64,000 nt of DNA from JADKIH01 sp031385005. Lineage in GTDB: Bacteria > Bacteroidota > Bacteroidia > AKYH767-A > 2013-40CM-41-45. The notes beneath the pieces are model-generated. The model was not told where the DNA came from and did not search any database. It saw only the letters and a program-made list of their open reading frames with translations. The position numbers and the translations under genes are program-made. Location of the stretch: assembly GCA_031385005.1 (NCBI GenBank), contig JANNBB010000050.1:62001-126000 (forward strand), read 5' to 3'. Position 1 is the first letter of the stretch, and the number at the start of each line of letters is the position of its first letter. This document shows, piece by piece, positions 27,380 to 37,369 of this stretch.

Positions 27380-28759
27380 TTAAATACCCTTTTTCTTATA
27401 CTGATTTCCTGTTTTCTTGATAATCGTTTTCAATTCGGCCAGCGCAATCACAGGGAAAACACGGGAGAATATGAGAAAACAAGTGAAGAAGAGTCCGATC
27501 GTACCTACGAAAATTCCCACTTCAATGTAAGTTGGTGAATACATCACCCAACTGGAAGGAAGAAAATCGCGGTGTAGAGAAGTAACGATGATTACAAATC
27601 GCTCGAACCACATTCCAATGTTTACGAATATTGAAATAATAAATGTTGCCATCACACTCGTTCTGATTTTCTTAAACCAGAATAACTGTGGGGTGATAAC
27701 GTTGCAAGTCATCATACTCCAGTATGCCCACCAATAGGGACCAAATGCTCTGTTCATGAAAGCATAACTTTCGTATTGAACTCCTGAATACCATGCCATG
27801 AAGAACTCTGTAATATATGCGATACCAACTATCGATCCGGTAAGAATGATAATCTTATTCATTAATTCGATGTGCTGAAGAGAAATATACTCTTCAAGGT
27901 TTAACACCTTTCGGGCAACAATCATCAGCGTTAATACCATGGCAAAACCGGAAAAGATCGCACCGGCAACAAAGTAAGGAGGGAAGATTGTGGTGTGCCA
28001 TCCGGGTACAATTGATGTGGCGAAGTCAAAGGATACAATCGTGTGAACCGAGAGTACGAGAGGAGTTGAAAGTCCTGCCAGTACAAGTGACACCTCTTCA
28101 AATCGATGCCAGTCGCGTGCCGTACCTTTCCATCCGAAAGAAAGTATTCCGTAGATGAAACGCTTTGTAGGAGTAACGCAACGGTCTCTTACGGTAGCCA
28201 AATCAGGCAACAATCCGAGATACCAGAACACGAGTGATACTGAGAAATAAGTTGAGATGGCAAATACATCCCAAAGAAGTGGTGAGTTAAAGTTTACCCA
28301 GAGCGAACCAAATTGGTTTGGTAATGGAAGCATCCAATAATCTAACCAGGGACGACCAGTGTGAAATAAAGGAAACAAACCGGCACAGATAACGGCAAAA
28401 ATTGTCATGGCTTCTGCAGAACGGTTAATCGACATTCTCCAACGTTGACGGAACAATAAAAGGATAGCAGAAATCAATGTTCCGGCGTGACCGATACCGA
28501 TCCACCAAACGAAATTGGTGATATCCCAAGCCCAGCCAACTGTTTTATTCGCACCCCAAGTACCAATACCGTTACCAATTGTATAAGCCAGACATGTGAA
28601 TCCCCATAGCATTGCTGCAAAAGCGATGAAGAAAGAAATCCACCAATATTTATTGGCTTTCCCTTCAACCGGACGACAAATATCTTCTGTCATCTGGTGG
28701 TATGTCTTCTTTCCGAGAATTAAGGGGTCTCGGACAACCGCTTCATGATTACCACTCAT
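27380..28759 (-). CDS. actC: Alternative complex III NrfD-like membrane subunit ActC
   Basis: A 459-residue NrfD/PsrC-family protein with about ten membrane helices, for example WWIGIGHAGTLISAILLLF and FAVICAGLFPLFHTGRPW. This subunit carries the quinol oxidation site of ACIII next to the iron-sulfur part of ActB. Characteristic segments are LSVHTIVSFDFATSIVPGWH and TIFPPYFVAGAIFSGFAM. It lies 33 bases after actB. Confidence 0.95.
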   Translation of the reverse strand: MSGNHEAVVRDPLILGKKTYHQMTEDICRPVEGKANKYWWISFFIAFAAMLWGFTCLAYTIGNGIGTWGANKTVGWAWDITNFVWWIGIGHAGTLISAILLLFRQRWRMSINRSAEAMTIFAVICAGLFPLFHTGRPWLDYWMLPLPNQFGSLWVNFNSPLLWDVFAISTYFSVSLVFWYLGLLPDLATVRDRCVTPTKRFIYGILSFGWKGTARDWHRFEEVSLVLAGLSTPLVLSVHTIVSFDFATSIVPGWHTTIFPPYFVAGAIFSGFAMVLTLMIVARKVLNLEEYISLQHIELMNKIIILTGSIVGIAYITEFFMAWYSGVQYESYAFMNRAFGPYWWAYWSMMTCNVITPQLFWFKKIRTSVMATFIISIFVNIGMWFERFVIIVTSLHRDFLPSSWVMYSPTYIEVGIFVGTIGLFFTCFLIFSRVFPVIALAELKTIIKKTGNQYKKKGI

Positions 28760-28792
28760 GCTTTTATTTCTATCTCTGTTAATTCTATAATA

Positions 28793-31700
28793 CTATGCTT
28801 CTCTGCTTTCTTCAATGTTACGAACCTTAGTCTGATAAAACACATTTGGTTGAACATTTAATTCTTCGAGAAGATGATAACTTCTTTCTTTAGGTTTCCA
28901 CATCTGATTGATCTTGCTATCCGGAATGTTATAATCTCCGAAAGTAATTGCATTGGTAGGACAAGTTTGAGCACATGCTACGTTGAACTCGCCATCTTTA
29001 ATCTTACGTCCTGCTTTTTTAGCATTCAATTTTGTTTCCTGAATTCGCTGAACACACATGGAACATTTTTCCATAACACCACGTGAACGAACTACAACAT
29101 CCGGATTCAAAACCATTTTACCCAAATCGTTATTCATGTTATAATCGAACTTAGGATTATCTGAATAACGGAACCAATTAAAACGACGAACTTTATACGG
29201 GCAGTTGTTTGCACAATATCTTGTACCGACACAACGGTTGTAAATCATTTGATTTAATCCTTCTGAACTGTGGCTGGTTGCGATAACCGGACAAACAGTT
29301 TCACAAGGAGCGTGATTACAATGCTGACACATTACCGGTTGAAATACCACACGTGGCATGTCGCTTGGGTTTTCCATCAGTTTAACATCACCCTTCTCTC
29401 CTTCTTTCGGATCAAAGTCGCTGGAATAATAACGATCGATACGCATCCAGTGCATTTCACGGCTTCGCATCACTTCATCTTTTCCAACCATTGGAACATT
29501 GTTTTCTGCCGTACAAGCTACAACACAAGCACCACAGCCGATACAGGAATTTAAATCGATAGACATTCCCCAATGGTGATTGCCTAATTCATGTTCATCC
29601 CACAGTGTTACTTCGTTTGCAGGTTTTTTAGAAATTTCTTTTCCGACTTTAACTTCGAAAAGTTCTTCTTCATTTCCTGCATTCGGATTCTTTTTATATT
29701 CTTCGAGAGAAGTTTCTTTTACGATAGCACGACCCATCATCGTGTGATGAGACTGTGTTGCCGCGAAAACATAATCTTCGTCTGCTGTTTTTAATATTTC
29801 TGCAGTTGCGGAATAACTAAGTAAGCCATTTACCATACTAACAAGCGGATAAGCATTCCATCCGATATTGTCAGCAGTCTTTCCTGCTTTTGTACGTCCG
29901 TAACCCAAAGCAATAGAAACCGATCCCGGAGTTTGTCCGGGCTGAATAAGTACCGGGACATTAACAGCAGCTTTTGCTGTTTTTACTGTAACGATATTTC
30001 CTTGTCTCCATCCTTTTTCGCGTGCATCTTTTGGAGACACGGCGAGATAATTGTCCCAGGTAATTTTAGAAACCGGATCAGGCAACTCCTGTAACCAAGG
30101 ATTGTTTGCCTGAGCGCCATTTCCTACTCCGGCTTTTTCGTAAACAACTACTTCGATTGCGCCGGCAGCTTTGCTTTCGCTGATACCGGAAACATCGGCA
30201 TTGAATGAATAAGAAGAAGGTGAAGAAGCGGTTTTTTCATAAACACCATCCTGAATTATTTTATCCCAAGTGGCTTCGGGAGCCCATGCTTTCCAATTGG
30301 CAGCCATGTAATCGTGGAATACTGCAGGTGTACCTGCCCACGCTAAAAGACTTTCCTGCATTTGACGAGTGTCGAACAAAGGAGAAATCGTTGGTTGTCC
30401 TGTTGAGTAAACACCTTTGCGTGGTTCTGCATCAGACCATGATTCGAGCGGGTGGTTATCCGGACAAATGAATTTACAAACTGAAGCAGTCTCATCAGGG
30501 CGATCAGCAAATGAAACAGACAAATCAATTCTGTTCATTGACTTGGCAAAAGCCTCACCATTCGGGAGCGTATAAACCGGGTTACAATTGTAAAAAAACA
30601 ATGCGGCAACTTCACCTTTATCAGCTTCATCTAAAAGCATGGCGAGGTCTGCATCATTTCCTTTTCTTAAGTTAGAAGCATTATCGAGATCGATCGTACT
30701 TCCATAATTTCCGAGCATTGAATTGATCGAGTTTACAAGTTTCTGTGCTGAAGCATCGTTGATGCCGCAAACAACAAGAGACTTTCCTTTATTCGACCAC
30801 AATTCTTCCGCCAATTTCTCGATTACCTTTCCATCTGCTGTTGCAGAACCTGCACTTTTAGCACCTGCTTTTGAGGCAATGGCATTATGAAGAGCGATTA
30901 TATATGATAGTTGCTGAGATGGTTTTATACCTGTACGAACATCTGCATTACTTCCGGTTAATGAAAGAGCACTTTCAAACTGATAATGCTTAGACATTTC
31001 TTTTCGTCCGCTGTTCAATTTGCGTGTCTCAGCATATTGAGAAGCATATTCAACAGGTGAAATCCAGTTCAGTAAAAAGTCGCAGTCAAAAGCGACAATG
31101 ACATTCGCTTTGTTAAATGAATACGTTGGCAATACACTTACTCCGAAGCTTTCTTTATTGGCCTGAATCATTGCTGAGCAGGAGATAGCATCGTATTGAA
31201 TGTGCTTGGTGGTAGGATATTTTTTAGAGAAATCTTCGATGACTTTTAATGTCGAAGGGCTGATTACCGTTGAAGATAGAATTCTGATTTTACCACCGGC
31301 GGCAGCAATTGCAGTCAATTTATCAGTAATAGCTTTATCGATGTTTGTCCACGGCGCAGCATTGCCGTTCATCATCGGTCCACGTAAACGAGCATTGTCA
31401 TATAAGGAAAGAACAGATGCTTGAACGCGTGCACTTACTTTTCCTTTTGTAACAGAGCTAAGAGGATTTCCTTCAATCTTAATTGGACGACCTTCGCGTG
31501 TTTTAACTAAAAGACTGGCATAATCGTAACCATCAAAATAAGTTGAGGCATAATAATTAGCAATCCCGGGAACAATTTGCTCCGGACGAATGAGGTAAGG
31601 AATTGTTTTTCTTACAGGTGCTTCACAAGCTGCAAGCGATGCTGCAGCAACTCCGAAACCAAGGAATTTCAGAAAGTCGCGACGAGGTGTTAAATTACTT

Positions 31701-31873
31701 TCCTCTGCCTTTTTTCCGATGACCTCATCGAGGGGAAGGTTTTCGTAAAACTCATTGTTCTTTAAGCGTACAAATTCTGCATCGTTCTGCAGTTCTTCAA
31801 CACCTTTCCAGTATTTTTTTTCCATTTTAGGATCTTGATGGTCTTTTAAACCGGATATATTTTTACCACGCAA
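28793..31873 (-). CDS. actB: Alternative complex III iron-sulfur/molybdopterin-like subunit ActB
   Basis: A 1026-residue protein combining a molybdopterin-oxidoreductase-like region (about residues 90-740, expected to lack cofactor in ACIII) with a ferredoxin-like region (about 770-1000). The latter holds four Cys clusters: CIGCGACVVACTAENN, CQHCNHAPCETVCP, CVGTRYCANNCP and CSMCVQ with CAQTCP. The N-terminus has a Tat motif TPRRDFLKFLG, and ASLAAC after it looks like a lipobox, so the protein may be exported folded and lipidated. An internal ATG at 31825 (MEKKYWKG) is an equally good start. Confidence 0.94.
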   Translation of the reverse strand: MRGKNISGLKDHQDPKMEKKYWKGVEELQNDAEFVRLKNNEFYENLPLDEVIGKKAEESNLTPRRDFLKFLGFGVAAASLAACEAPVRKTIPYLIRPEQIVPGIANYYASTYFDGYDYASLLVKTREGRPIKIEGNPLSSVTKGKVSARVQASVLSLYDNARLRGPMMNGNAAPWTNIDKAITDKLTAIAAAGGKIRILSSTVISPSTLKVIEDFSKKYPTTKHIQYDAISCSAMIQANKESFGVSVLPTYSFNKANVIVAFDCDFLLNWISPVEYASQYAETRKLNSGRKEMSKHYQFESALSLTGSNADVRTGIKPSQQLSYIIALHNAIASKAGAKSAGSATADGKVIEKLAEELWSNKGKSLVVCGINDASAQKLVNSINSMLGNYGSTIDLDNASNLRKGNDADLAMLLDEADKGEVAALFFYNCNPVYTLPNGEAFAKSMNRIDLSVSFADRPDETASVCKFICPDNHPLESWSDAEPRKGVYSTGQPTISPLFDTRQMQESLLAWAGTPAVFHDYMAANWKAWAPEATWDKIIQDGVYEKTASSPSSYSFNADVSGISESKAAGAIEVVVYEKAGVGNGAQANNPWLQELPDPVSKITWDNYLAVSPKDAREKGWRQGNIVTVKTAKAAVNVPVLIQPGQTPGSVSIALGYGRTKAGKTADNIGWNAYPLVSMVNGLLSYSATAEILKTADEDYVFAATQSHHTMMGRAIVKETSLEEYKKNPNAGNEEELFEVKVGKEISKKPANEVTLWDEHELGNHHWGMSIDLNSCIGCGACVVACTAENNVPMVGKDEVMRSREMHWMRIDRYYSSDFDPKEGEKGDVKLMENPSDMPRVVFQPVMCQHCNHAPCETVCPVIATSHSSEGLNQMIYNRCVGTRYCANNCPYKVRRFNWFRYSDNPKFDYNMNNDLGKMVLNPDVVVRSRGVMEKCSMCVQRIQETKLNAKKAGRKIKDGEFNVACAQTCPTNAITFGDYNIPDSKINQMWKPKERSYHLLEELNVQPNVFYQTKVRNIEESREA

Positions 31874-31891
31874 AGCGTGATTTAATTTATT

Positions 31892-33151
31892 TTAATAATG
31901 ACAACGCGCACATTCCAGTCCGCCGATTTTTTCAACTGTAATTAAAGAATCAGGAATGTTTTTATCCATCATCTTTTTATGGAAGTCATCGTAATAACCA
32001 TTACCTGCCATTTTCACTTTTGTTTGACGATGACAAGTAATACACCAGTTCATTGTTAAAGGTGCATATTGCGAAGCTACAGTCATGCTGTCTTGAACCG
32101 GTCCGTGACAAGTCTGGCACTCAATCTTTCCTACAACTACGTGTTGACTGTGATTAAAATAAGCCAGATCCGGGAGGTTATGAACTCTGACCCATTGGAT
32201 CGGTTTAGGATTTGGACCGTATGTTCCTTTGTCAGGATCGTAATCGAGGGCTTTATAAATTTTTGCAATTTCTTCTGTTCCTGTAACCGGACCTTTCTTC
32301 ACATATTTATGGCAGTTCATACAAACGTTTGCAGAAGGCACTCCTGCTACTTTTCCTTTTTCTGCTCCCGAGTGGCAATAGATACATGAAATACCCATTT
32401 GACCTGCATGTAATTTATGAGAATATGCGATTGGCTGGTCAGGAACATAACCTTGTGTAATACCTATACTCATTAATGCATACCATCCTTTTACGCTTCC
32501 GACGATTGTAAGGAAAATTAATATGACTGCAATAAGTTTTTTATTTCTTCTAATCCACTCACGATTTTTTTGTCTGGCTGTTGTTGGGGCCGGCTCCGGT
32601 AATCCCTGTTTTTGTCGAACAGCTCCGGCAAGTGTTTCCTGAACTCTGCGTAAAATACCGCTTAATAAATAAAGAACTACAAGCGAAACTAAAAGCCACG
32701 GCCATATTGGTTTTTCCTCTTGTGGTAATGCTGATTGTGCTCCTCCTACTGGTCCTGCGACTGCATCCGGTTTTGATTCTTCTGTTTTTATGTAGGCAAG
32801 AATTGCTTTTATTTCATCGTCTTTCAAATTGAAAGACGTCATAGCTAATTTATTATAATCGTTGAATAATTTTACTGCATATTCATCACCGGATTTTACA
32901 ACTGCCTGCGAATTTTTGATCCACTTTAACAGCCAATCTTCCTGACGGCGTTGTGAGATTCCTTTAAGTGCGGGCCCGATTACTTTTTCTTTTACCGCAT
33001 GACAAGATGTACAATTCGCTTTAAATAAAGCTTCTCCATCCTGAGCGTTTACTGATTTGGTCGATATCAGTGCAAGAAAAAAGACCGTAACTAAAATTGA
33101 AAAATACCTTTGTAAATTAGGATACTTCATGCGGATTATTTTGTCCTTCAA
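31892..33151 (-). CDS. actA: Alternative complex III multihaem cytochrome c ActA
   Basis: A 419-residue protein with a signal peptide (cleavage near VNAQDG), an N-terminal monohaem cytochrome c domain (CTSCH, about residue 47), two hydrophobic segments (about 148-166 and 206-226) and a C-terminal five-haem domain (CIYCH, CMNCH, CQTCH, CITCH, CARCH). That makes six haem sites in this subunit. It is first in the ACIII-cox operon, behind a well-formed promoter. Confidence 0.95.
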   Translation of the reverse strand: MKDKIIRMKYPNLQRYFSILVTVFFLALISTKSVNAQDGEALFKANCTSCHAVKEKVIGPALKGISQRRQEDWLLKWIKNSQAVVKSGDEYAVKLFNDYNKLAMTSFNLKDDEIKAILAYIKTEESKPDAVAGPVGGAQSALPQEEKPIWPWLLVSLVVLYLLSGILRRVQETLAGAVRQKQGLPEPAPTTARQKNREWIRRNKKLIAVILIFLTIVGSVKGWYALMSIGITQGYVPDQPIAYSHKLHAGQMGISCIYCHSGAEKGKVAGVPSANVCMNCHKYVKKGPVTGTEEIAKIYKALDYDPDKGTYGPNPKPIQWVRVHNLPDLAYFNHSQHVVVGKIECQTCHGPVQDSMTVASQYAPLTMNWCITCHRQTKVKMAGNGYYDDFHKKMMDKNIPDSLITVEKIGGLECARCHY

Positions 33152-33221
33152 CTATTAATTTTCAAATTCTGACACTCAATCCGGCCAACCGGTCATTGAA
33201 ATGTCACTTTTTGAATCGGTG

Positions 33222-33251
33222 CAAATTTATCAGAAACAACGTTTCTGCAAA
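33222..33251 (-). promoter_or_regulatory. Promoter of the ACIII-cox operon
   Basis: On the minus strand, TTTG (33251-33248), 18 bases, then TAAATTTG (33229-33222). This matches the Bacteroidota housekeeping promoter (TTG, 17-23 bases, TAnnTTTG). The start site should fall near 33215, leaving a leader of about 64 bases before actA. Confidence 0.7.
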
Positions 33252-33482
33252 GATTTTCTGAAAAATATTTTAACCAATTTTAAGATTTTTGTTCAAAATC
33301 AGTTTAAAATTTCTAGGTTTCTTGATGTTAAATGCTAATTGTCAATGTTTAATGAAAAAATTAATCATCACTATCTTGTTTAAAAATAATTTAATGCTTA
33401 TTGAGTATTAAGCCATTGTGAAAAAAAAATTGAACGTTTTGATCTACTCGTTAAACAAATGCAGAAAAAAAAATTCAACTAA
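33252..33482. other. AT-rich intergenic region upstream of the ACIII promoter
   Basis: Apart from the promoter at 33222-33251, the gap from 33152 to 33482 is AT-rich with no ORF of note and no RNA gene that I recognise. It also contains the 3' side of the cyclase-family gene, without a clear terminator hairpin. Confidence 0.4.
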
Positions 33483-34226
33483 TTAATATTCAAACAATAA
33501 GGGCTTACTTGGACTAGCATCATTATCGAAACTTGCGACTTGAAGATTAAGAAAATAAAAACCATCCTTCACATTATCAGGGATATACGCCAATTCGGTA
33601 ATCGTACAGTCCAAACGCGGGGAAACCGGATAATTCCAAAAATTATGGTGGGCAGACAACTTTCCGCCATCATCTTCCTTATCAATACTCGGAAGATCGA
33701 GGATTAAATGCTTAACGGATAATTCTCTTAGGTAGGTAGCAACTTGGCTATCTATAAAAGCAGGGTTAGTGCCGGAATAATGTGCATTTTTTTTGCTTTC
33801 ACTATTCGGCAGGGTGCGAATGATCAGTGCTTCAGAACATTTTCCTTTCAAAATAGATTTTATTTGATCGATAGTAACAATTAAATCGCCTTCAATTTTT
33901 TCCGGATGTACCGATATTAGTTGCGCTTCAAAAAAGTAACGGTTCAGACTTTTATAAATAGGAAATTTTTCTTTTGAAATATGTCCGACAGTTTCCGTGT
34001 GCGTCCCATTGCCATGTGGATTAAAAAAAATTGAATTGACGTTGCAAGCGCCACCTTGATTTACATCTCCGATAAAACTACCTATACGAAACGGTTCAAA
34101 TTTAATTGGAGGAATGTGAAAAGCATTTACATTTTCATCGCCGGCTCTTAATGGAATTGACAGATCGATAGGTTTTGAAAGATCTACACGAATACTCTTA
34201 TCAGCAAGTTGAATGGTAGCAATCAT
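33483..34226 (-). CDS. Cyclase family metal-dependent hydrolase
   Basis: A 247-residue protein of the cyclase/kynurenine formamidase-like family. The metal-binding signature is present as NPHGNGTHTETVGHI (the HxGTHxDxxxH type with Glu for Asp). A further conserved-looking segment is LSAHHNFWNYPV. Family members hydrolyse amides or lactones with Zn2+ or Mn2+; the substrate here is unknown. It follows the VIT-family gene by 11 bases, probably in one operon. Confidence 0.82.
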   Translation of the reverse strand: MIATIQLADKSIRVDLSKPIDLSIPLRAGDENVNAFHIPPIKFEPFRIGSFIGDVNQGGACNVNSIFFNPHGNGTHTETVGHISKEKFPIYKSLNRYFFEAQLISVHPEKIEGDLIVTIDQIKSILKGKCSEALIIRTLPNSESKKNAHYSGTNPAFIDSQVATYLRELSVKHLILDLPSIDKEDDGGKLSAHHNFWNYPVSPRLDCTITELAYIPDNVKDGFYFLNLQVASFDNDASPSKPLLFEY

Positions 34227-34237
34227 TGTTTGTTTTC

Positions 34238-34945
34238 TTAGGAAAATAAACGCGCGAAGAAGAAGGCAGCAGTTGCAGCTGCGACTCCAATTAATGTTGT
34301 TCTCAATGCGCCCTTCAATGGTTCTTGTCCGGTTACTTTATTTTTAAAATATCCGAAAAACATAAGACAAAAAACAGTAATAATGGCTGAATAAATTAGT
34401 CCTCTATTAGGAGTATCAGTAAAAAAATAAGCTGATAGTGGTACAATTCCACCTACAATGTAAGCGACCCCAATGTTTAACGCGCTTTTTCGAGCACGGT
34501 TAATATCCGGTTTATCTAATCCAAGTTCAAAACGCATCATAAATTCTACCCATTTATCATGGTCCTTTTCCATTTCATTAATGATGAGTTCCTGCGATTG
34601 AGTAGACAAACCATAGCCGGCGAAAATTTCCTTCACTTCGTTTCTTTCGACATCGTAGTGAGTTTCAATTTCGGTATACTCTCTTTTCAACTCGGCATCA
34701 TAGTGTTCAATTTCTGTTTTACCTGCGAGATATCCTCCCAAACCCATTGCAATTGATCCAGCAATGATCTCCGCTAACCCGGCAGTTATTATTATTCCAT
34801 TACTCGCAACAGCACTGCTCAAACCTGCGGCTAAAGCGAATGGAACCGTTAACCCGTCTGACATACCAATAACGATATCTCTAATTGTATCCGACTGCTT
34901 AAAATGTTGTTCACTATGACTATGACTGTGAGAGGGTCCGTGCAT
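34238..34945 (-). CDS. VIT1/CCC1-family iron/manganese transporter
   Basis: A 235-residue membrane protein with a His-rich N-terminus (HGPSHSHSHSEQHF), the family signature IVIGMSDGLTVPFALAAGL, and a helix with AGSIAMGLGGYLAGKTE. A charged amphipathic middle (KREYTEIETHYDVERNEVKE) matches the metal-binding domain of VIT1-type proteins, and three more helices follow. Expected role: transport of Fe2+ or Mn2+ across the inner membrane. It lies downstream of the cysteine desulfurase gene, with a 66-base gap. Confidence 0.88.
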   Translation of the reverse strand: MHGPSHSHSHSEQHFKQSDTIRDIVIGMSDGLTVPFALAAGLSSAVASNGIIITAGLAEIIAGSIAMGLGGYLAGKTEIEHYDAELKREYTEIETHYDVERNEVKEIFAGYGLSTQSQELIINEMEKDHDKWVEFMMRFELGLDKPDINRARKSALNIGVAYIVGGIVPLSAYFFTDTPNRGLIYSAIITVFCLMFFGYFKNKVTGQEPLKGALRTTLIGVAAATAAFFFARLFS

Positions 34946-35011
34946 TTAATTAAGATTAACTTGAATGAATTAAGATGCAAAGAAAACGAATTTGTTCATT
35001 CGCTAAAGCAA

Positions 35012-36148
35012 TTAAATATTGTTTTTTATACAATCCATCACCAATTGAATGGATTTGTCGATTTCCATTTCTGTTGTAAAGCGCCCCAGAGAAAAGCGAA
35101 CGGATGAATATGCATCTTCTTTACTGAGACCCATGGAAAGCAGCACATGAGAAGGTTCGGGCAAAGCAGACGAGCAGGCGCTTCCGGTAGCTATAGCAAG
35201 AGTTGGAATTTCCTTCATTAATCGTTCAGCTTTATAACCCTTGAAACATACATTTGTAGTATTGTAAAGCCGGTTTTTTATGCTTCCATTGATAAATGCT
35301 TTGCCTGTATCAACAAATGCTTGTTCGAGTTTAGTTCGTAAATATGAAATGCGAATGGATTCATCCCAATAACTCGAAGCGGCAATTTGACAAGCCATTC
35401 CTAAGCCGACAATCCCGGGTACATTCAATGTGCCACTTCGAAGATTACGCTCATGTCCTCCGCCATCCATCTGTGCAGCTAATACAACACGGGGATTTTT
35501 ACGGCGTATAAATAATGCGCCTACCCCCTTGGGTCCATACATTTTGTGAGCAGACAAACACAATAGATCCACGTTCAATTCATTCACATCCACTCTAATT
35601 TTGCCACAAGCTTGTGTAGCATCTGAGAAAAGAATAGAACCTTTGGCATGCACAACTTCAGCAATCTGCTGAATGGGTTGAATTGCTCCGGTTTCATTGT
35701 TAGCCAGCATTGCAGCTACTAATATAGTATCTGTACGAATCGCATTGGAAAGAATGGTTAAATCTACTAACCCTTGTTGGTCGACAGGCAAGATGGTAAT
35801 TTCCCTTCCTTGTTTAGAAAGATGAAGACAAGAATCGAGAACAGCTTTGTGTTCGCTTGCCAGAATGACCAGGTGATTTCCTTTTGCTGCATAGGATTCA
35901 GCAACACCTTTAATTGCCAGGTTAATTGCCTCAGTTGCTCCGGAAGTAAATATGATTTCACTTTCTTCAGCGTTTATAAAAGCGGCAACCTGCTCGCGTG
36001 CTTTTTTCACTACCTCTTCAGCCTCCCATCCGTAAGCATGTGTACGACTTGCCGCATTTCCAAACTTCTCGCTAAAGTATGGAAGCATTGCATCTAATAC
36101 ATGATTATCTACAGGAGTTGTGGAATTATAGTCGAGGTAAATCGCCAT
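35012..36148 (-). CDS. Cysteine desulfurase (NifS/IscS family)
   Basis: A 378-residue PLP enzyme that takes sulfur from cysteine, for iron-sulfur cluster or tRNA thiolation work. It has the N-terminal IYLDYNSTTPVD, the PLP Lys in SAHKMYGPKGVGALF, and the catalytic Cys loop ATGSACSSALPEPSHVL. The ATG at 36148 is nine bases from a TACTTTTG (-7 type) at 36164-36157, so the transcript may be nearly leaderless, although no -33 TTG is visible. Confidence 0.94.
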   Translation of the reverse strand: MAIYLDYNSTTPVDNHVLDAMLPYFSEKFGNAASRTHAYGWEAEEVVKKAREQVAAFINAEESEIIFTSGATEAINLAIKGVAESYAAKGNHLVILASEHKAVLDSCLHLSKQGREITILPVDQQGLVDLTILSNAIRTDTILVAAMLANNETGAIQPIQQIAEVVHAKGSILFSDATQACGKIRVDVNELNVDLLCLSAHKMYGPKGVGALFIRRKNPRVVLAAQMDGGGHERNLRSGTLNVPGIVGLGMACQIAASSYWDESIRISYLRTKLEQAFVDTGKAFINGSIKNRLYNTTNVCFKGYKAERLMKEIPTLAIATGSACSSALPEPSHVLLSMGLSKEDAYSSVRFSLGRFTTEMEIDKSIQLVMDCIKNNI

Positions 36149-36322
36149 GGTGATTTCAAAAGTATCAGTTTATTTCTTAAGTATTGAAGAAAAAAAAAAT
36201 TAAGAGGTAAAATGGTTTTCTGAAAACAATTCTTACTACGAATGAGATCATAAGAATTTAGATTTGAAAAAAAACTTCAAAAAACCAGAAGTCGATTTTT
36301 TACAAGAGAACAAAACTGCTCC

Positions 36323-37171
36323 TTAAAAAATTTTCACATTGTCTATCAACCTGACATTTTCGCAAAAAACTGCTGCAAAGCAACGCACATGAAAATGATT
36401 TTTCCAGTCAGACACAGGTTGTAAAGTTTCTTCATCAGCAATTTCAATATATTCTATTTTTAGAGAATCAACAGATTCGATTTTCCGCGCGATTATTTTC
36501 TTGAGTTCAGCCGGACTATGATTTTCACTTTTATTGACAGCGAGACTTAATGCTTTAAAAATCGCAGATGCCTCTGCGCGTCCATTTTCTGACAACCGTA
36601 AATTTCGGGAACTCATTGCAAGTCCATTGCTTTCTCTAACGGTTGGACATCCGATTATATGAATTGGAAAACCAAATTCTTTGGTCATATAACGTATGAC
36701 AGCCAGCTGTTGAAAATCCTTTTCTCCGAAATACGATTTTTCGGGCTTTACAATTTCAAACAACCGAGAAACAATCTGAACTACACCGGCAAAATGTCCG
36801 GGCCGGTGTGCTCCTTCCATTACATTTCCTAAAAGTCCCAGTTCCAATTCCGGATAAGCGTTTTTACTTCCATCGTATATTTCATTTACGGATGGAGAAA
36901 AAAGAATGTCAACTTTATTTAATTCCAACAGTTGCTGATCCGTTTCCGGTGTACGCGGGTAATTTTTAAGATCATCCGGATTATTAAACTGAGTAGGATT
37001 TACAAAAATGCTCGAAATAACCACATCATTTTCAGCCGCTGCCTTGTTAACCAGAGAAATATGACCTTGGTGTAATGCGCCCATAGTTGGGACAAAACCA
37101 ACAGTTTTGGCAATTTTTCTTAAGGACGTCAAATGGTCCGTTAAGGACTTTATTTCTTCAAAAATGAACAT
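36323..37171 (-). CDS. panC: Pantothenate synthetase
   Basis: PanC joins pantoate and beta-alanine with ATP. The protein has GFVPTMGALHQGHISLV (HIGH-type motif), SIFVNPTQFN, GAHRPGHFAGV, the YFGEKDFQQL loop and MSSRN. The ATG at 37171 (MFIFEEIKSL) gives 282 residues, the family norm. The frame to 37237 adds 22 residues with no similarity to PanC. It is divergent from the glycogen-synthase-like gene. Confidence 0.96.
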   Translation of the reverse strand: MFIFEEIKSLTDHLTSLRKIAKTVGFVPTMGALHQGHISLVNKAAAENDVVISSIFVNPTQFNNPDDLKNYPRTPETDQQLLELNKVDILFSPSVNEIYDGSKNAYPELELGLLGNVMEGAHRPGHFAGVVQIVSRLFEIVKPEKSYFGEKDFQQLAVIRYMTKEFGFPIHIIGCPTVRESNGLAMSSRNLRLSENGRAEASAIFKALSLAVNKSENHSPAELKKIIARKIESVDSLKIEYIEIADEETLQPVSDWKNHFHVRCFAAVFCENVRLIDNVKIF

Positions 37172-37309
37172 TATGATCCAATGATATTGAAATTTTAGAG
37201 AATAAGAACCAAGGCCTCCTTTACTGCTTATTATCAACGGATTAAAATTTCGCAGTATTGATTATGTAATAAAAACCCTCTCATTTCCGTTCAAGCACTC
37301 AATTAAACC

Positions 37310-37340
37310 TTGAAAGACTGCTTAAAAAAGCTTATCTTTG
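37310..37340 (+). promoter_or_regulatory. Promoter of the glycogen-synthase-like gene
   Basis: TTG at 37310-37312, a 20-base spacer, and TATCTTTG at 37333-37340 match both Bacteroidota promoter elements. The start site should be near 37346, leaving about 24 bases to the ATG at 37370. The in-frame TTG at 37310 is therefore promoter and not a start codon. Confidence 0.7.
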
Positions 37341-37369
37341 CAGTTCATATTTTAAATCCAACTCCAAGA

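Noticed and set aside
37310..37369. TTG start giving a longer glycogen-synthase-like protein
   Set aside because: The TTG is the -33 element of a perfect promoter whose -7 element ends at 37340; the ATG at 37370 fits the family start.
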